Notes: a model not told the origin generated them from the sequence alone. A stretch of 64,000 nucleotides of DNA from Microbacterium marinilacus (GCF_019753765.1 NZ_JAIJZW010000007.1:150002-214001); one strand, 5' to 3'; shown: positions 35,534-44,889, counted from the stretch's first letter. Numbers and translations: made by a program.

Positions 35534-36280
35534 TCAGCCCGCCTCGCGCGTCGGCTCCGCCGTCACCTCTTCGACGGCACCCCGGGGCACCTCGCGGAAC
35601 TCCCGGTGCCCGTGGCGGTACGTCGCCGTGACGAGGATCGGAAGGTGATCGGACGCCCCCTGCGGCAGCGTCGTCACCTTGTCGATGTCGAGGCCGACGG
35701 ACGTCGCGAAGTCGTAGTGCCCGCGGAAGAACCGATACCGGGTGTACGTCCGCGAGTCGCTCAGGGTCAGGTCGTAGCCGTGGCTTCGCACGCGCTCGCC
35801 GAGCTTCTCCTTGAAGACGGGGTAGTTGTAGTCGCCGACCATGAGGGTCGGCAGCCCCGGCCACATCTTCTGCAGCTCGCTGAGCGCGGTACGGATCTGG
35901 TGCCGTCGCAGCGAGTTCAAGGCCGTCAGCGGCGCGGCGTGGAACGACGCGACGATCAGGTCGCGGCCGGCGTCGATGTCGCGCAGCCGAGCGGCGAGCA
36001 GCCGCTCGTGCGCCGGGCGCAGCACGATATCGTGCAGCGACTTCTTCAGCGCCAGCGTGACCACGTCCTGCAGCTGGAACATGTTCTCGCGGTAGTACAG
36101 CGCGAGCCCCAGTCGGTTCTGCGACGTCGCGCGCGCCAGAGACAGTCCGGAGATCTGCTGCGGCATGTCGAGCGTGTCGGCTTCCTGCAGGCACAGCACG
36201 TTGGCGCCCCAGCGGTCGACGAGATCGGCAAGCTCTCCGGCGGCACGATGCTTGCGAAGGTTGTACGAGATGACCCTCAT
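35534..36280 (-). CDS. endonuclease/exonuclease/phosphatase (EEP) family protein
   Basis: A 248-residue protein of the EEP fold: MRVISYNLRKH at the start, LCLQEADTLD (metal-binding Glu), VASFHAAPLT, VGDYNYP (Asp/Asn pair) and the closing GASDHLPILV (Asp-His). Members cleave nucleic acids or phosphoesters with a divalent metal; the substrate here is unknown. No signal peptide, so cytoplasmic. A TAGGGT box nine bases before the ATG suggests a very short leader. It lies just downstream of the truA-like repeat and may have been the original neighbour of truA. Confidence 0.85.
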   Translation of the reverse strand: MRVISYNLRKHRAAGELADLVDRWGANVLCLQEADTLDMPQQISGLSLARATSQNRLGLALYYRENMFQLQDVVTLALKKSLHDIVLRPAHERLLAARLRDIDAGRDLIVASFHAAPLTALNSLRRHQIRTALSELQKMWPGLPTLMVGDYNYPVFKEKLGERVRSHGYDLTLSDSRTYTRYRFFRGHYDFATSVGLDIDKVTTLPQGASDHLPILVTATYRHGHREFREVPRGAVEEVTAEPTREAG

Positions 36281-36333
36281 AACGCCCTTACCCTACGCTT
36301 CCGTGCCATGCATGGGCTGAGGGGTTGACACGG

Positions 36334-36384
36334 CTCAGCTGAGCGCGCGACGGTTGCGCGTCTGTTCCGCGCGCGCCGCGAGCA
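36334..36384. repeat. 51-bp direct repeat, remnant of the truA 3' end (left copy)
   Basis: This sequence matches 44028-44078 in the same orientation at 50 of 51 positions. The right copy is the last 16 codons plus stop of truA. The single difference is a GAG/GAA synonymous codon, so the left copy looks like the end of another truA allele. The two copies flank a 7.7-kb glycan cassette with no visible integrase. Confidence 0.9.
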
Positions 36385-36398
36385 CCGAGCTCGACCTG

Positions 36399-37424
36399 TC
36401 AGCGCTGCCCCGCGAGCGTCAGCGCTCGACGGTATCCGGCTGTCATCTCAGCGGCGAGAACACTCCACTCTCGACCCGACATGTCGGCCTCGTCGGCGCG
36501 CACAGACCCGCGCAGGGCGAAGACGCTCGCCGTCAGCGTCTGCGCATCGAGGTCACCGGTGAAACGATGCACCCATTCGGAACCGAACTCCTGCTCCAGC
36601 AGCCGCGTCGCAGGTGCGTCCCTGACGATGACCGGACGGTTCAGCGAGAGCGCCAGCAGTGCGACACCTGAGTTGTGGATGTCGCGATATGGCAGAACGA
36701 CTGCCTCGGACTGCGCGATCTCCTGCGCCAGCTCCTCGTCCGGCACGAAACGAAGGTCGAGACGCACCCGTTGGTCCCCGGCGCGCGCCTGCTCCAGCCG
36801 GGCGACTGTCTCGGACGACTCCGCGCGCCCGCAGAGATGCAGCGTCCACTGATCGCCCGGGACATCACGGAACGCCGAGACGAGATCATCCATGCCCTTA
36901 TACGCTCGGATCAGACCGAACGCCAGGAGGCGCCCAGGCACCTGCTCGCCAGGACGAGGCATGCGATACCAGTCGCGGTAGTGGCCATGCTGGATCAGCA
37001 GCTTGCGCGCCGCGGGGACGGGTGTGGCGTCGTTGAGCACGAACCACAGCGTGGTGCAGCGATCGAGGCAGTCGAGCACCCGCCGCTCGATCCAGGTGCC
37101 CTTCTCGTGAGGCCGAAGGTTGTGGGCCGTGCGGACGATGGCCTTGCGCTGCAGTCGGATTCGCACCAGGAAGACCAACAGCAGCACGGCTTTCATGACG
37201 CGGACGACGCCGTACCTGTGCCGCGTGAAGTGCTCAGGCCAGTGCACGTGCAACACGTCGAAATCGTCGGTGAGCAGTCCCTTCCATCGGAAGTATCGGG
37301 TGCGGACAAGGGACGGATCGAGTGCTCCGACGAGAAGCGTGGTGTACGGGTTGAAGGACTTCGGCCCGACAGCCGGGTCGACGAGGAGCTGCATCACGGT
37401 GATCGGCGCACCCGCTCGGCTCAT
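36399..37424 (-). CDS. glycosyltransferase (GT-B, GT4-like)
   Basis: A 341-residue GT-B enzyme. N-terminal lobe: DVLHVHWPEHFTRH. Donor lobe: LLAFGLIRAYKGMDDLVSAF, the loop VPDEELAQEIAQSEAVVLPY and HNSGVALLALSLNRPVIV at the sugar-nucleotide site. ATG 37424 is chosen because AGAGG lies eight bases before it; the frame continues 15 codons upstream. It faces a pyruvyltransferase-like gene across a 134-base spacer. Likely a sugar-adding step of a second glycan. Donor unknown. Confidence 0.83.
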   Translation of the reverse strand: MSRAGAPITVMQLLVDPAVGPKSFNPYTTLLVGALDPSLVRTRYFRWKGLLTDDFDVLHVHWPEHFTRHRYGVVRVMKAVLLLVFLVRIRLQRKAIVRTAHNLRPHEKGTWIERRVLDCLDRCTTLWFVLNDATPVPAARKLLIQHGHYRDWYRMPRPGEQVPGRLLAFGLIRAYKGMDDLVSAFRDVPGDQWTLHLCGRAESSETVARLEQARAGDQRVRLDLRFVPDEELAQEIAQSEAVVLPYRDIHNSGVALLALSLNRPVIVRDAPATRLLEQEFGSEWVHRFTGDLDAQTLTASVFALRGSVRADEADMSGREWSVLAAEMTAGYRRALTLAGQR

Positions 37425-37558
37425 CTTCCCCCACCTCTCGAAGCACCTCGCGTCGGCGCCCGCCGTCAAGCCTACGGCGCCCCGCGCACCCCGACCGCAT
37501 CGCGCCGTTGGCGCACGCCAGCATGTGGTGGGATGGACACAAGCGAAGGGAGCCCGAC

Positions 37559-38341
37559 ATGGCTGTGGAGGTCGTCCACTGGAATCCTGAGAAGCCGGTC
37601 TTCTCCGGCCCGATCGGACGCCGGCTTCCGTTCAAGAAGCCGGTGAACAACTTCGGCGACTTGCTCGGGCCCATGCTCGTCGAGCGCCTCCTCGCCGATG
37701 CCGGCGTCGACGAGGCGACCGAGGATGACCGCCGGCTCCTGACGGTGGGCTCCATCCTTCACTTCGCGAAGCCCGGCGACGTGGTCTGGGGCTCCGGCGT
37801 CAACGGCAAGAAACGTGGCATCGAGAGAAACCTGCGTCTCGACGTGCGCGCCGTGCGAGGCCCTGTCACTCGACGGGTGCTCAGCGAGGCGGGCATGAGC
37901 GTTCCTGAGATCTATGGCGATCCTGGTCTGCTCTGGGGACGCTTCTGGCCGCGCGAGCACTATGTGGCCGAAGGCCGACGGCAGGAGGTCGGCGTCATAC
38001 CGAACCTGCACGATTGGAAGCACTACGCCGACGACCCACGCGCAATCAGCCCCCAGGGCGACGTCCACGAGGTGATCGGCCGGATCGCGCGATGCGACTT
38101 CGTGGTCGCCACCTCGCTGCACGGCATCGTGATCGCCGAGTCCTTCGGCATTCCCGCGCGCCTGTTGCCGCCGATGACCGAACCGATGCACAAGTACTTC
38201 GACTACTACCGCGGCACCGGTCGCGACGGCGTGCGCATGGCGGCCACGATCGACGAGGCGATCGACCTCGGCGGCGAACAGCCGCCTCAGTGGGACGGCG
38301 ACGCGCTCCTCGCCGCCTTCCCTTACGACCTCTGGCGGTAG
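37559..38341 (+). CDS. polysaccharide pyruvyltransferase-like protein (ExoV type)
   Basis: A 260-residue protein with segments of the polysaccharide pyruvyltransferase family: VNNFGDLLGPML, VVWGSGVNGK, DVRAVRGPVTRRVL, YGDPGLLWGRF and DFVVATSLHGIVIAESFGIP. Such enzymes transfer a ketal-linked pyruvate from phosphoenolpyruvate to a sugar of an exopolysaccharide. ATG 37559 is preferred to the upstream ATG at 37523 because GAAGGGAG lies six bases before it. It converges with the flippase gene, with one base between the stops. Confidence 0.85.
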   Translation: MAVEVVHWNPEKPVFSGPIGRRLPFKKPVNNFGDLLGPMLVERLLADAGVDEATEDDRRLLTVGSILHFAKPGDVVWGSGVNGKKRGIERNLRLDVRAVRGPVTRRVLSEAGMSVPEIYGDPGLLWGRFWPREHYVAEGRRQEVGVIPNLHDWKHYADDPRAISPQGDVHEVIGRIARCDFVVATSLHGIVIAESFGIPARLLPPMTEPMHKYFDYYRGTGRDGVRMAATIDEAIDLGGEQPPQWDGDALLAAFPYDLWR

Positions 38342-38342
38342 G

Positions 38343-39830
38343 TCAGCGCCTGCGCAAACGGCGGATGACCCCGCCGACAAGCGGACGAAGGACAGCGCGG
38401 TTCTCCTCGCCGGCAACCCTCCACACAAGGGCCGCATACGACGCGAGCGACAGGATCCCCAGCGGCACCGCGAACGTCAGCGGCGCCCAGGGTCCCTGCG
38501 CCCAGCCGGTGAGCTGGAGCAGAGCGATGGCGACGGCCGCAGGAACAATCGCCACAACGGCGCGGCCGATCTGCAGTAGGTAACGCCTCACATCGAGATC
38601 GACCGCCCGACGCAGCACCCATAGACGCACCGGCCAGACGAACACACGCGCCCACCGCGAGATGACCACCCCGGCGATGCCGAGCGGCAGCAGGGCGAAG
38701 ATCAGCACCACACCCACGACGTTCTGCAGAGCAGAGAGCCAGAACGCCGACTTCGCCTTCCCTCGGGCGAGCAGCACCGTGCGATCGAAGTACATGACGG
38801 CGGCCAGTGCCCAACCACCGGCCAGACCCCACAGGATCGGGATCGAAGCCTCCCACCCCGGACCGAACACGGTAGGAACGATCTGCGGCGCCAGGACGGC
38901 GGTCAGGGCGAAGACCGGAACCCCGATCGCCCCCGCAGCGAACGTCAGTTGCCGGAAGATGCGGTTCAGCCGAGGCAGGTCATCCTGCACGCGCGAGAAC
39001 GTCGTCAACGACACGCGGGAGATGACCGTCGTCACGAGCTCCATCAGGATGGTGCCAAGACGCTGCGCCACGTAGTAGTACCCGAGGATCTCGGCGTCGA
39101 AAACGGCGCCGATCACGAGCTTGTCCATGTTGCCCTGGATCGCGTCGAGCAGCTCTGTCCCCATGATGCTGAGGCCGATCGGCCAGATGCGCCGGAGCGA
39201 TTCAAGCGAGAACTCGAACTTCGGGCGCCAGGTCGTCGTCGCCCACAGCACGACAACCGACACAAGGGCCACGCCGAGGGTCTGCGTAACGAGCGCCCAG
39301 ACGCCGAAGCCGAGCAGTGCGACAGGAATCGCCGCCAGGGCGCCTGCGGTCGCGGCGATCAGCTGTCGCACCGACAAGATCTTGAAATCGAACGTCCGCT
39401 CGAGGATGGCGGCGGGAGTCTGTGACAGCGCACTCAGCGGCAAGGTCAGACCGAGGATGCGCAGCACGTCGGTCAGCTCGGGCGTTCCCAACCACCCGGC
39501 GAACACCGGCGCCAGAAAGTAGAGAGCGGTGTACACGACAGCGGCGAGCGCCATGGATGTCCAGAACGCCGTCGAGGCATCCTTCGGCTTGAGCTCTTTG
39601 AGTTGGATCAGCGACTTCGAGAAGCCGGCGTCGACCATGACACGCAGCACGGCCACGATGGAGGTGGCGAGTGAGATCAGGCCGAAATTCTCTGCGGCGA
39701 TGAGTCGGGTGAGCACCGCGAACACGAGCAGCTGAAGGAGGCGAGATCCCCACCGTTCGGCGAAGACCCAACCAAGCGAGCGGGCGACATTGCCGCGCAG
39801 ATCCCCGGGGCCGCCGCCATCCGTGGTCAT
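38343..39830 (-). CDS. polysaccharide flippase (Wzx/PST family), second copy
   Basis: A 495-residue membrane protein with about 12-14 helices. The N-terminal SRLLQLLVFAVLTRLIAAENFG matches the PST branch of polysaccharide exporters (WzxC/TuaB-like), different from the flippase at 19723. It would flip a lipid-linked unit of the cassette's glycan. ATG 39830 starts six bases after the preceding stop. No polymerase gene lies in this cassette, so it either shares the polymerase at 17001 or depends on one elsewhere. Confidence 0.88.
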   Translation of the reverse strand: MTTDGGGPGDLRGNVARSLGWVFAERWGSRLLQLLVFAVLTRLIAAENFGLISLATSIVAVLRVMVDAGFSKSLIQLKELKPKDASTAFWTSMALAAVVYTALYFLAPVFAGWLGTPELTDVLRILGLTLPLSALSQTPAAILERTFDFKILSVRQLIAATAGALAAIPVALLGFGVWALVTQTLGVALVSVVVLWATTTWRPKFEFSLESLRRIWPIGLSIMGTELLDAIQGNMDKLVIGAVFDAEILGYYYVAQRLGTILMELVTTVISRVSLTTFSRVQDDLPRLNRIFRQLTFAAGAIGVPVFALTAVLAPQIVPTVFGPGWEASIPILWGLAGGWALAAVMYFDRTVLLARGKAKSAFWLSALQNVVGVVLIFALLPLGIAGVVISRWARVFVWPVRLWVLRRAVDLDVRRYLLQIGRAVVAIVPAAVAIALLQLTGWAQGPWAPLTFAVPLGILSLASYAALVWRVAGEENRAVLRPLVGGVIRRLRRR

Positions 39831-39835
39831 ACCGC

Positions 39836-40726
39836 TCAGCCCCGCGCCGCGGACGTTAACCGCTTGGCCCGGGCGCTCACTCCCTTGACGACGCGTCGCC
39901 CGAAGCTCACGGCCGACTGGGCGAGCGCACGGGGCCCGATCGCCGCCCAGAGCGTCGCGAGCGGACCGCGGGTTGGTCGAATAGCAAACAGGTCGCCCAG
40001 TCGGCGGTTCCACGGACGCACGATCCCTGGCAACGCCTTGCCAGAATGGTTCTCGCCCGTGTCGACGTGGTAGACGGCGGCGCGAAACGGCAGACGCTCC
40101 AGCACACGACCGCGATCGAGATGCCACTGCACCGCGTTGCGGTGCGCGCCCATGATGTTGGGCAGAACTTCACCGAAGCCATCCACCAGTTCCTGCTGGG
40201 TAGCGGATGTAGAGAGATCCTCCGGAACGCCGTAAGCGTCGAAGGGCAGGATGTAGGAAGTGCCGCACGTTCGATTGAAACCGTCCTGACGGCGGTATCC
40301 GTTGCGGGAACGCGAGTAGATCCATCCCTTGTCGATCGCCCAGCCGCGTGCGGCCGGGTTCCGCCCCACGAAGAGCACGACGTCGCGGTGAAGGAAGTCG
40401 TCAGCGTCGAAGATCATCACGTGCGACGGCTGATGAGCGCGAGCAGCAACCAATCCAATGCCGATCTTCGTGCCCTTGTCATGCACGAAGCCGCTGCGGT
40501 CGGCGTGCGGGCCGTGAGCGGCGACGGGGGGCGCGAAATCGACGGGGACGAAGTGGGTGCGCGGCGGCAGGGGGAACGAGGGCGCCCGGTTCCCCACGAC
40601 GATCACGACGTAGTCGTCGCTCGACTGCTGCGCGATCGAGGCGAGCGTCCCCTGAAGAAGTGCCTCAATGCGCGGGTAATCCGCCGCGTTGTCGGGATGT
40701 CGCAGACTCGTGATGAAGGCCAGCAT
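39836..40726 (-). CDS. glycosyltransferase, GT-A fold
   Basis: A 296-residue enzyme with a GT-A nucleotide-binding domain. The acidic motif VMIFDADDF near residue 108 would bind the metal and UDP-sugar; YVVIVVGNRAPSF is the first strand and loop. The C-terminal about 80 residues are basic and may contact the membrane. It starts on the last base of the upstream stop (TGATG). It probably adds a sugar in the cassette's glycan; donor and acceptor unknown. Confidence 0.78.
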   Translation of the reverse strand: MLAFITSLRHPDNAADYPRIEALLQGTLASIAQQSSDDYVVIVVGNRAPSFPLPPRTHFVPVDFAPPVAAHGPHADRSGFVHDKGTKIGIGLVAARAHQPSHVMIFDADDFLHRDVVLFVGRNPAARGWAIDKGWIYSRSRNGYRRQDGFNRTCGTSYILPFDAYGVPEDLSTSATQQELVDGFGEVLPNIMGAHRNAVQWHLDRGRVLERLPFRAAVYHVDTGENHSGKALPGIVRPWNRRLGDLFAIRPTRGPLATLWAAIGPRALAQSAVSFGRRVVKGVSARAKRLTSAARG

Positions 40727-41784
40727 CAGCTCTCCAGGATCTCATAGAGGCGTGCCCGGGCCTCGTCGAGGTCGGTCGCATAATTCGCGGTCGAGAAGAC
40801 ACCCGTGTAGTCGTCGAACACGGCGCCGAGCTTTCGGTAGTTGTTATCGAGCATCACATGCCCGAGGCCCAGCAGCATCGCCAGCACGTGGGCATGCAGG
40901 CGATCGACGGCCACTGCGCGGGCAGAAGAGTACAGCGAGACGGCAGAGTCCACGTTCGACTCATTGATCAGGCGCACTGCTCGCTGCACCAGCGCCTGTG
41001 GCAGGGTCGGCGGTTTGACCGGGAGCCTCCGGCGAGCGGCCACGAGGCGACGCTGCAGCTTGAGCACCGTTCGCGCGAGGCGCCAGCCGAGCGGATCGCT
41101 GCGGTGCTGTCCCCAATCGGTCACGTGCAGCCGATGAGGCGCAAGCCAGTCCTGGGGGATGCCGCGGAGCCCGGAAGCGGACTCTCGATCGGCGCGGGCG
41201 ATCACCAGCACCTTATCGGCATCGGTCCGCCCCCCCGCGGGGAACGCGGCGTCGTAGCCGAGCGCCATATCCGGACAGTACGCGCGCCGCACATCGGGCA
41301 GCATGGTTGCCGCCCGCTCCATCGACAAGCCGTCGCGGAGCAGCAGCGTGAAGTCGGGATGCGCGCCGATTACCCGATTGGCGATCGCAGCGCGCCCCTC
41401 GTCCGCGAAGAAGATGGACTGCGACAACTGCACGAGGCGGTAGTCGGCAAGTTCGGCCGCGAGCGTCTCTCGGTGCTCCTGGTGACCGATCCAGAGGTCG
41501 CCGAAGTTCCCGCCCCCGTGCAACAACACCACGCCGCTGCGCGGAAGACGTCGCCGAAGGTCCGCGGCGTCGAACCCGTTGAGGTCGCTCACATACCGGA
41601 TCCGCAGACCCAGCATCTCGAGATAGGCAAGCTCACCTTGCCAGATTAGGGAATCACCCACGTTTCGCTGATTGGGAGCGTCTAGGACCGCGACGTCACG
41701 AGCGTCACCGATCGCCTCGCGAAGAGCGGACAGTGTCCGATCACGAACCTCTGCAAGACGCACAGCATCGCTTGTGTTCAACAC
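40726..41784 (-). CDS. polysaccharide pyruvyltransferase family protein
   Basis: A 352-residue protein of the pyruvyltransferase fold: APNQRNVGDSLIWQGELAYL, VVLLHGGGNFGDLWIGHQEH, YCPDMALGY and AVAVDRLHAHVLAMLLGLGH. It adds pyruvate ketals to glycans in characterised members. GTG 41784 is chosen because GAGAGGAAG lies about nine bases upstream; earlier in-frame starts exist. It forms a coupled group with the glycosyltransferase and flippase that follow it. Two members of this family in one cassette suggest a heavily pyruvylated, acidic polymer. Confidence 0.85.
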   Translation of the reverse strand: MLNTSDAVRLAEVRDRTLSALREAIGDARDVAVLDAPNQRNVGDSLIWQGELAYLEMLGLRIRYVSDLNGFDAADLRRRLPRSGVVLLHGGGNFGDLWIGHQEHRETLAAELADYRLVQLSQSIFFADEGRAAIANRVIGAHPDFTLLLRDGLSMERAATMLPDVRRAYCPDMALGYDAAFPAGGRTDADKVLVIARADRESASGLRGIPQDWLAPHRLHVTDWGQHRSDPLGWRLARTVLKLQRRLVAARRRLPVKPPTLPQALVQRAVRLINESNVDSAVSLYSSARAVAVDRLHAHVLAMLLGLGHVMLDNNYRKLGAVFDDYTGVFSTANYATDLDEARARLYEILES

Positions 41785-41923
41785 AGCGGTCGGCTTCCTC
41801 TCGTCCACGGGTGCCGCACAGCCGCGGGCACTCCAGTGTAGATGACCACCCCACGGGCAGCCGCATCGCATAGATCCGCCGGTGGACTCTCCGGGTCCAG
41901 ACGATGCGGGCGAGCGATGCGTC

Positions 41924-41952
41924 CCGCCGCGCCGCTCGAGCGCCGGCGGCGG
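41924..41952 (-). terminator. GC-rich hairpin after the acyltransferase gene
   Basis: A 29-base imperfect palindrome (CCGCCG arm, CGCTCGAGCG core, CGGCGG arm) begins right after the acyltransferase stop. There is no T-tract. The rest of the 168-base spacer up to 41784 shows no further feature. Confidence 0.5.
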
Positions 41953-43998
41953 TCAGCCTTCGGCGGCAAGGGCAGCGTCGATACGTTGGAGGAGCACATC
42001 CGCCACGGAGCGTGCATACGTCACCGTCAGGTGGTGCGCGTCGCGGTAGACAACCACACCACCGGCCACCATCGGACACCCGTCGTCCCGGCAGTAGGCG
42101 TCGTTCATGCGCACCACCCCAGCGCGCGGTTCCCGTTCGGCGGCGGCGAGGATCGGGTCGGCCGGCTCGACGGCGCGCTCCCGCGGCATCACACAGGATG
42201 TACCCGCTGCCGCGGCATCCGGGTGCTCGGCGACGCAATCGACCATGTCATCCAAGACCCTGGGGTTGTCGGTGATCGCTACGACCTCAACTCCGGCGTC
42301 GATCGCCGCGCCCCACGCCGCCGCTCGAGCGCTCGGCGCATCCTCGGTCTCGGCGCCGGCGCTGCGCGACGTGGTGGTGAGGACGATGTCGTAGTCGGGC
42401 AGGGCCGCGATCAAGCCGTCGCGATACTCGGCGCAGTCCGATTCCGCCAGCCCCGCGGTCCATGTGCAGCCTCTGGCGACGTAGGTGTCCAGCCGCCAGC
42501 CACGCTCGACGAGATGCGGTTTGAGAGCGGGGATGAGCGTGGCGGCGTGCGAGTCACCGACCAGCGCGACACGTGTCGCATCCGGTTCCGTCGACCCGTA
42601 GGAGCACGTCCGCAACTCGCCGTCCTCCGGAGTCTGCGTGTAGCACTCATACGCGTCCGCGGTGTCCTCCTTCAGGGCCGAAACCGCCGGGACGAGATCA
42701 TCGGCCGCGACAGGAGCCGCCCCCTCACACGATGGGTCGAGCAGGGCGTCCGCCCCCACGCACTGTCCGGTCGGGTCGAAACGTTCGACCTCGACGGCGG
42801 CGGCCTCGCTCTCGGCGCGCGCCGTGGCCCAGCCGCCCGCCGGCACGACCAATGCGACGACCATCGCCGCGGCGGCGACGTACAGACTCACCCGGGGTGC
42901 GCGCGACGTGAGGACCCCCGCCGACCGCACGGGATCCTCGACGAAACGCTTAGTGAGGTCCGCCAACACGATGGTGAGGGCGAGGACGCCGCAGAGCTCC
43001 CAGAAAGTCATGTCCCGCCCCAGCACATACGGCAGGACGACGATCGGCGGCCAGTGCCACAGGTAGAGGGAGTAGGAGATGTCACCGAGGTACTGCACCG
43101 GGCGCAGACGAGCGAGATGCGCCAGCGATCCACGGGCGCTCGTCGTGCCGGCCCAGATCACCGCGGCGGTCGCGAGCACGGGCAGCAGCGCGTGCCATCC
43201 CGGGAAGGGTGTCTGCCCGTCATAGAGGAATGCCGTGGCGACGATCCCCGCGGCCCCGACCCACGCGGCTGTCGCTCGCAGCGTGGGAGACGCCGCCGCG
43301 GGAACGAGAGCGAGCAGACCACCGATGCCGAATTCCCACGCGCGAGTCGGCGTGATGAAGTACGCCGCGCTCGGAAGGACGGACGTCATGACGATCGACA
43401 TGACAAGGGAACCGAGCGTCACGGTCGCCAAGACCCATGCGATGGCCCGACGCTGCGCTCCGCTGCGCCGCGCTATCCAGAGCGCTGCCACGATCAGGAG
43501 GGGCCAGATCAGATAGAACTGCTCCTCGGCCGACAGCGACCAATAGTGCTGGACTGGGGATGCGTTGCTCTCGGCAGCCAGGTAGTCGACCGCGTCTCCC
43601 GCGAGCAGCCAGTTCTCTACATAGAAGATGGCACCGCCCATGTGGCGGAAGAAGTCGGACCAGAACGTCCGCGGGACGAACAGTAACGTCGCGATCGCGG
43701 ATACGACCACCACGAGCAACGATGCGGGCAGCAGCCGCCGGGCACGTCGCGCCCAGAACGAGGCCAACGCGACACCGCCAGTGCGCTCGACCTCGCGCAA
43801 CAGATGCGCCGTGATCAGATAGCCGGAGATCACGAAGAACACATCGACGCCCGCATATCCGCCGGGTAGGCGGTTCGGCCAGAGGTGATAGAGGACGACC
43901 ATCATCACCGCGACCGCACGAAGGGCTTGAATCTCGGGGCGCACCCCACGCCGAGGCGGAGCGAACCATCGGCTGGAAGCAGGCTCGGCTACGTTCAT
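41953..43998 (-). CDS. OafA/YrhL-type acyltransferase with C-terminal SGNH domain
   Basis: A 681-residue membrane O-acyltransferase. N-terminal acyltransferase-3 domain, about 10 helices (about 25-390): EIQALRAVAVMMVVLYHLWP with the catalytic-type His, and HYWSLSAEEQFYLIWPL. An extracytoplasmic SGNH domain follows (about 430-681): LVGDSHAATLIPAL and the closing Asp/His in RDAHHLTVTYARSV. It probably moves acetyl groups from the cytoplasm to the glycan outside. ATG 43998 has an AGGAG site four bases upstream; it starts only 30 bases after the truA stop and lies at the right end of the cassette. Confidence 0.92.
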   Translation of the reverse strand: MNVAEPASSRWFAPPRRGVRPEIQALRAVAVMMVVLYHLWPNRLPGGYAGVDVFFVISGYLITAHLLREVERTGGVALASFWARRARRLLPASLLVVVVSAIATLLFVPRTFWSDFFRHMGGAIFYVENWLLAGDAVDYLAAESNASPVQHYWSLSAEEQFYLIWPLLIVAALWIARRSGAQRRAIAWVLATVTLGSLVMSIVMTSVLPSAAYFITPTRAWEFGIGGLLALVPAAASPTLRATAAWVGAAGIVATAFLYDGQTPFPGWHALLPVLATAAVIWAGTTSARGSLAHLARLRPVQYLGDISYSLYLWHWPPIVVLPYVLGRDMTFWELCGVLALTIVLADLTKRFVEDPVRSAGVLTSRAPRVSLYVAAAAMVVALVVPAGGWATARAESEAAAVEVERFDPTGQCVGADALLDPSCEGAAPVAADDLVPAVSALKEDTADAYECYTQTPEDGELRTCSYGSTEPDATRVALVGDSHAATLIPALKPHLVERGWRLDTYVARGCTWTAGLAESDCAEYRDGLIAALPDYDIVLTTTSRSAGAETEDAPSARAAAWGAAIDAGVEVVAITDNPRVLDDMVDCVAEHPDAAAAGTSCVMPRERAVEPADPILAAAEREPRAGVVRMNDAYCRDDGCPMVAGGVVVYRDAHHLTVTYARSVADVLLQRIDAALAAEG

Positions 43999-44027
43999 AC
44001 TTCTCCTCGTTTTGGCTGGGGCCATCA

Positions 44028-44078
44028 CTCAGCTGAGCGCGCGACGGTTGCGCGTCTGCTCCGCGCGCGCCGCGAGCA
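44028..44078. repeat. 51-bp direct repeat, truA 3' end (right copy)
   Basis: The partner of 36334-36384. It contains the last 16 codons and the stop of the intact truA gene. The flanks of the two copies differ on both sides, so the repeat boundaries are sharp. Confidence 0.9.
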
Positions 44079-44877
44079 GGTCGTCTGCGGGGTAGCCGAC
44101 CTCGGTGAGGGTCAGACCCCGGGCCGCCAGCACCTTGACGTCATGGGTACGGATGCGCGCGTCGCGGATCGCCACCACGTCGTCCGGCGAGAGCCGTCCC
44201 TCGCCCGCGCCGACGCAGGCGCCGACGAGCGCCCGGACCATCGAATGGCAGAAGGCGTCGGCGCGCACGTTGGCGATCAGGAAGCCCCGGTCGTCGCGGT
44301 GCCAGTCGTACTCGAGCAAGGTACGGATCGTCGTGGCCTCGGGGCGGGGCTTGCAGTAGGCGGCGAAGTCGTGCAGGCCGATGAGGCTCTGCGCCGCGGC
44401 GTCCATGGCATCGACGTCCAGCTCGGCGCGCACCGTCGTGGTGCGCAGCCGCTCAAGCGGGTGGTACCCCGTCACCGAGTCGGCGATGCGGTACTCGTAG
44501 CGGCGCCAGTTCGCCGAGAACCGCGCGTCGAAGCCCTCCGGGGCTGTGGACGTGCGTGTGACCGCGACGTCGGCGTACTGTCCGAGCACGCCGGTGATCC
44601 TTCGCGCGAGCGGCGCGACCGCGTCCGGATGGCACGTGTCCCGGCGGCGCTGCGTCGCACGCTCCCACTGCGCGTCGTCGAGGTCGGCGTGCGCGACCTG
44701 GCCCGTCGCGTGCACCCCGGCGTCGGTGCGGCCCGCCACCGTCAGGGGCACGGCAGAGCCGACCACGCGCTCGAGGGCCGCCTCTAGCGCGCCCTGTACG
44801 GTGCGCAGCCCCGGCTGTCGCGCCCAGCCCCGGAAATGGGTGCCGTCGTAGGCGATGTCGAGGCGGATGCGGGGCAC
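44029..44877 (-). CDS. truA: tRNA pseudouridine(38-40) synthase TruA
   Basis: A 282-residue enzyme isomerising uridines 38-40 of the tRNA anticodon arm. Seen: LDIAYDGTHFRGWARQPG at the start, the catalytic GRTDAGVHA with D52, and DAFCHSMVRALVG. Full length. GTG 44877 has a TAGGCT box six bases upstream, so it probably has its own leaderless promoter. In actinobacteria truA usually follows rplQ and precedes rplM; here about 3 kb separates it from rplQ and about 36 kb from rplM. Confidence 0.95.
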   Translation of the reverse strand: MPRIRLDIAYDGTHFRGWARQPGLRTVQGALEAALERVVGSAVPLTVAGRTDAGVHATGQVAHADLDDAQWERATQRRRDTCHPDAVAPLARRITGVLGQYADVAVTRTSTAPEGFDARFSANWRRYEYRIADSVTGYHPLERLRTTTVRAELDVDAMDAAAQSLIGLHDFAAYCKPRPEATTIRTLLEYDWHRDDRGFLIANVRADAFCHSMVRALVGACVGAGEGRLSPDDVVAIRDARIRTHDVKVLAARGLTLTEVGYPADDLLAARAEQTRNRRALS

Positions 44878-44883
44878 GCATCC

Positions 44884-44889
44884 AGCCTA
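44884..44889 (-). promoter_or_regulatory. -10 box of a probable leaderless truA promoter
   Basis: On the minus strand TAGGCT is followed by six bases and the GTG at 44877. It would uncouple truA from the ribosomal operon, from which it is physically separated here. Confidence 0.45.

Noticed and set aside
36334..44078. Classical integrative element or prophage at truA
   Set aside because: The repeats fit, but no integrase, excisionase, relaxase or phage gene is present, so only a cassette with flanking repeats is claimed.
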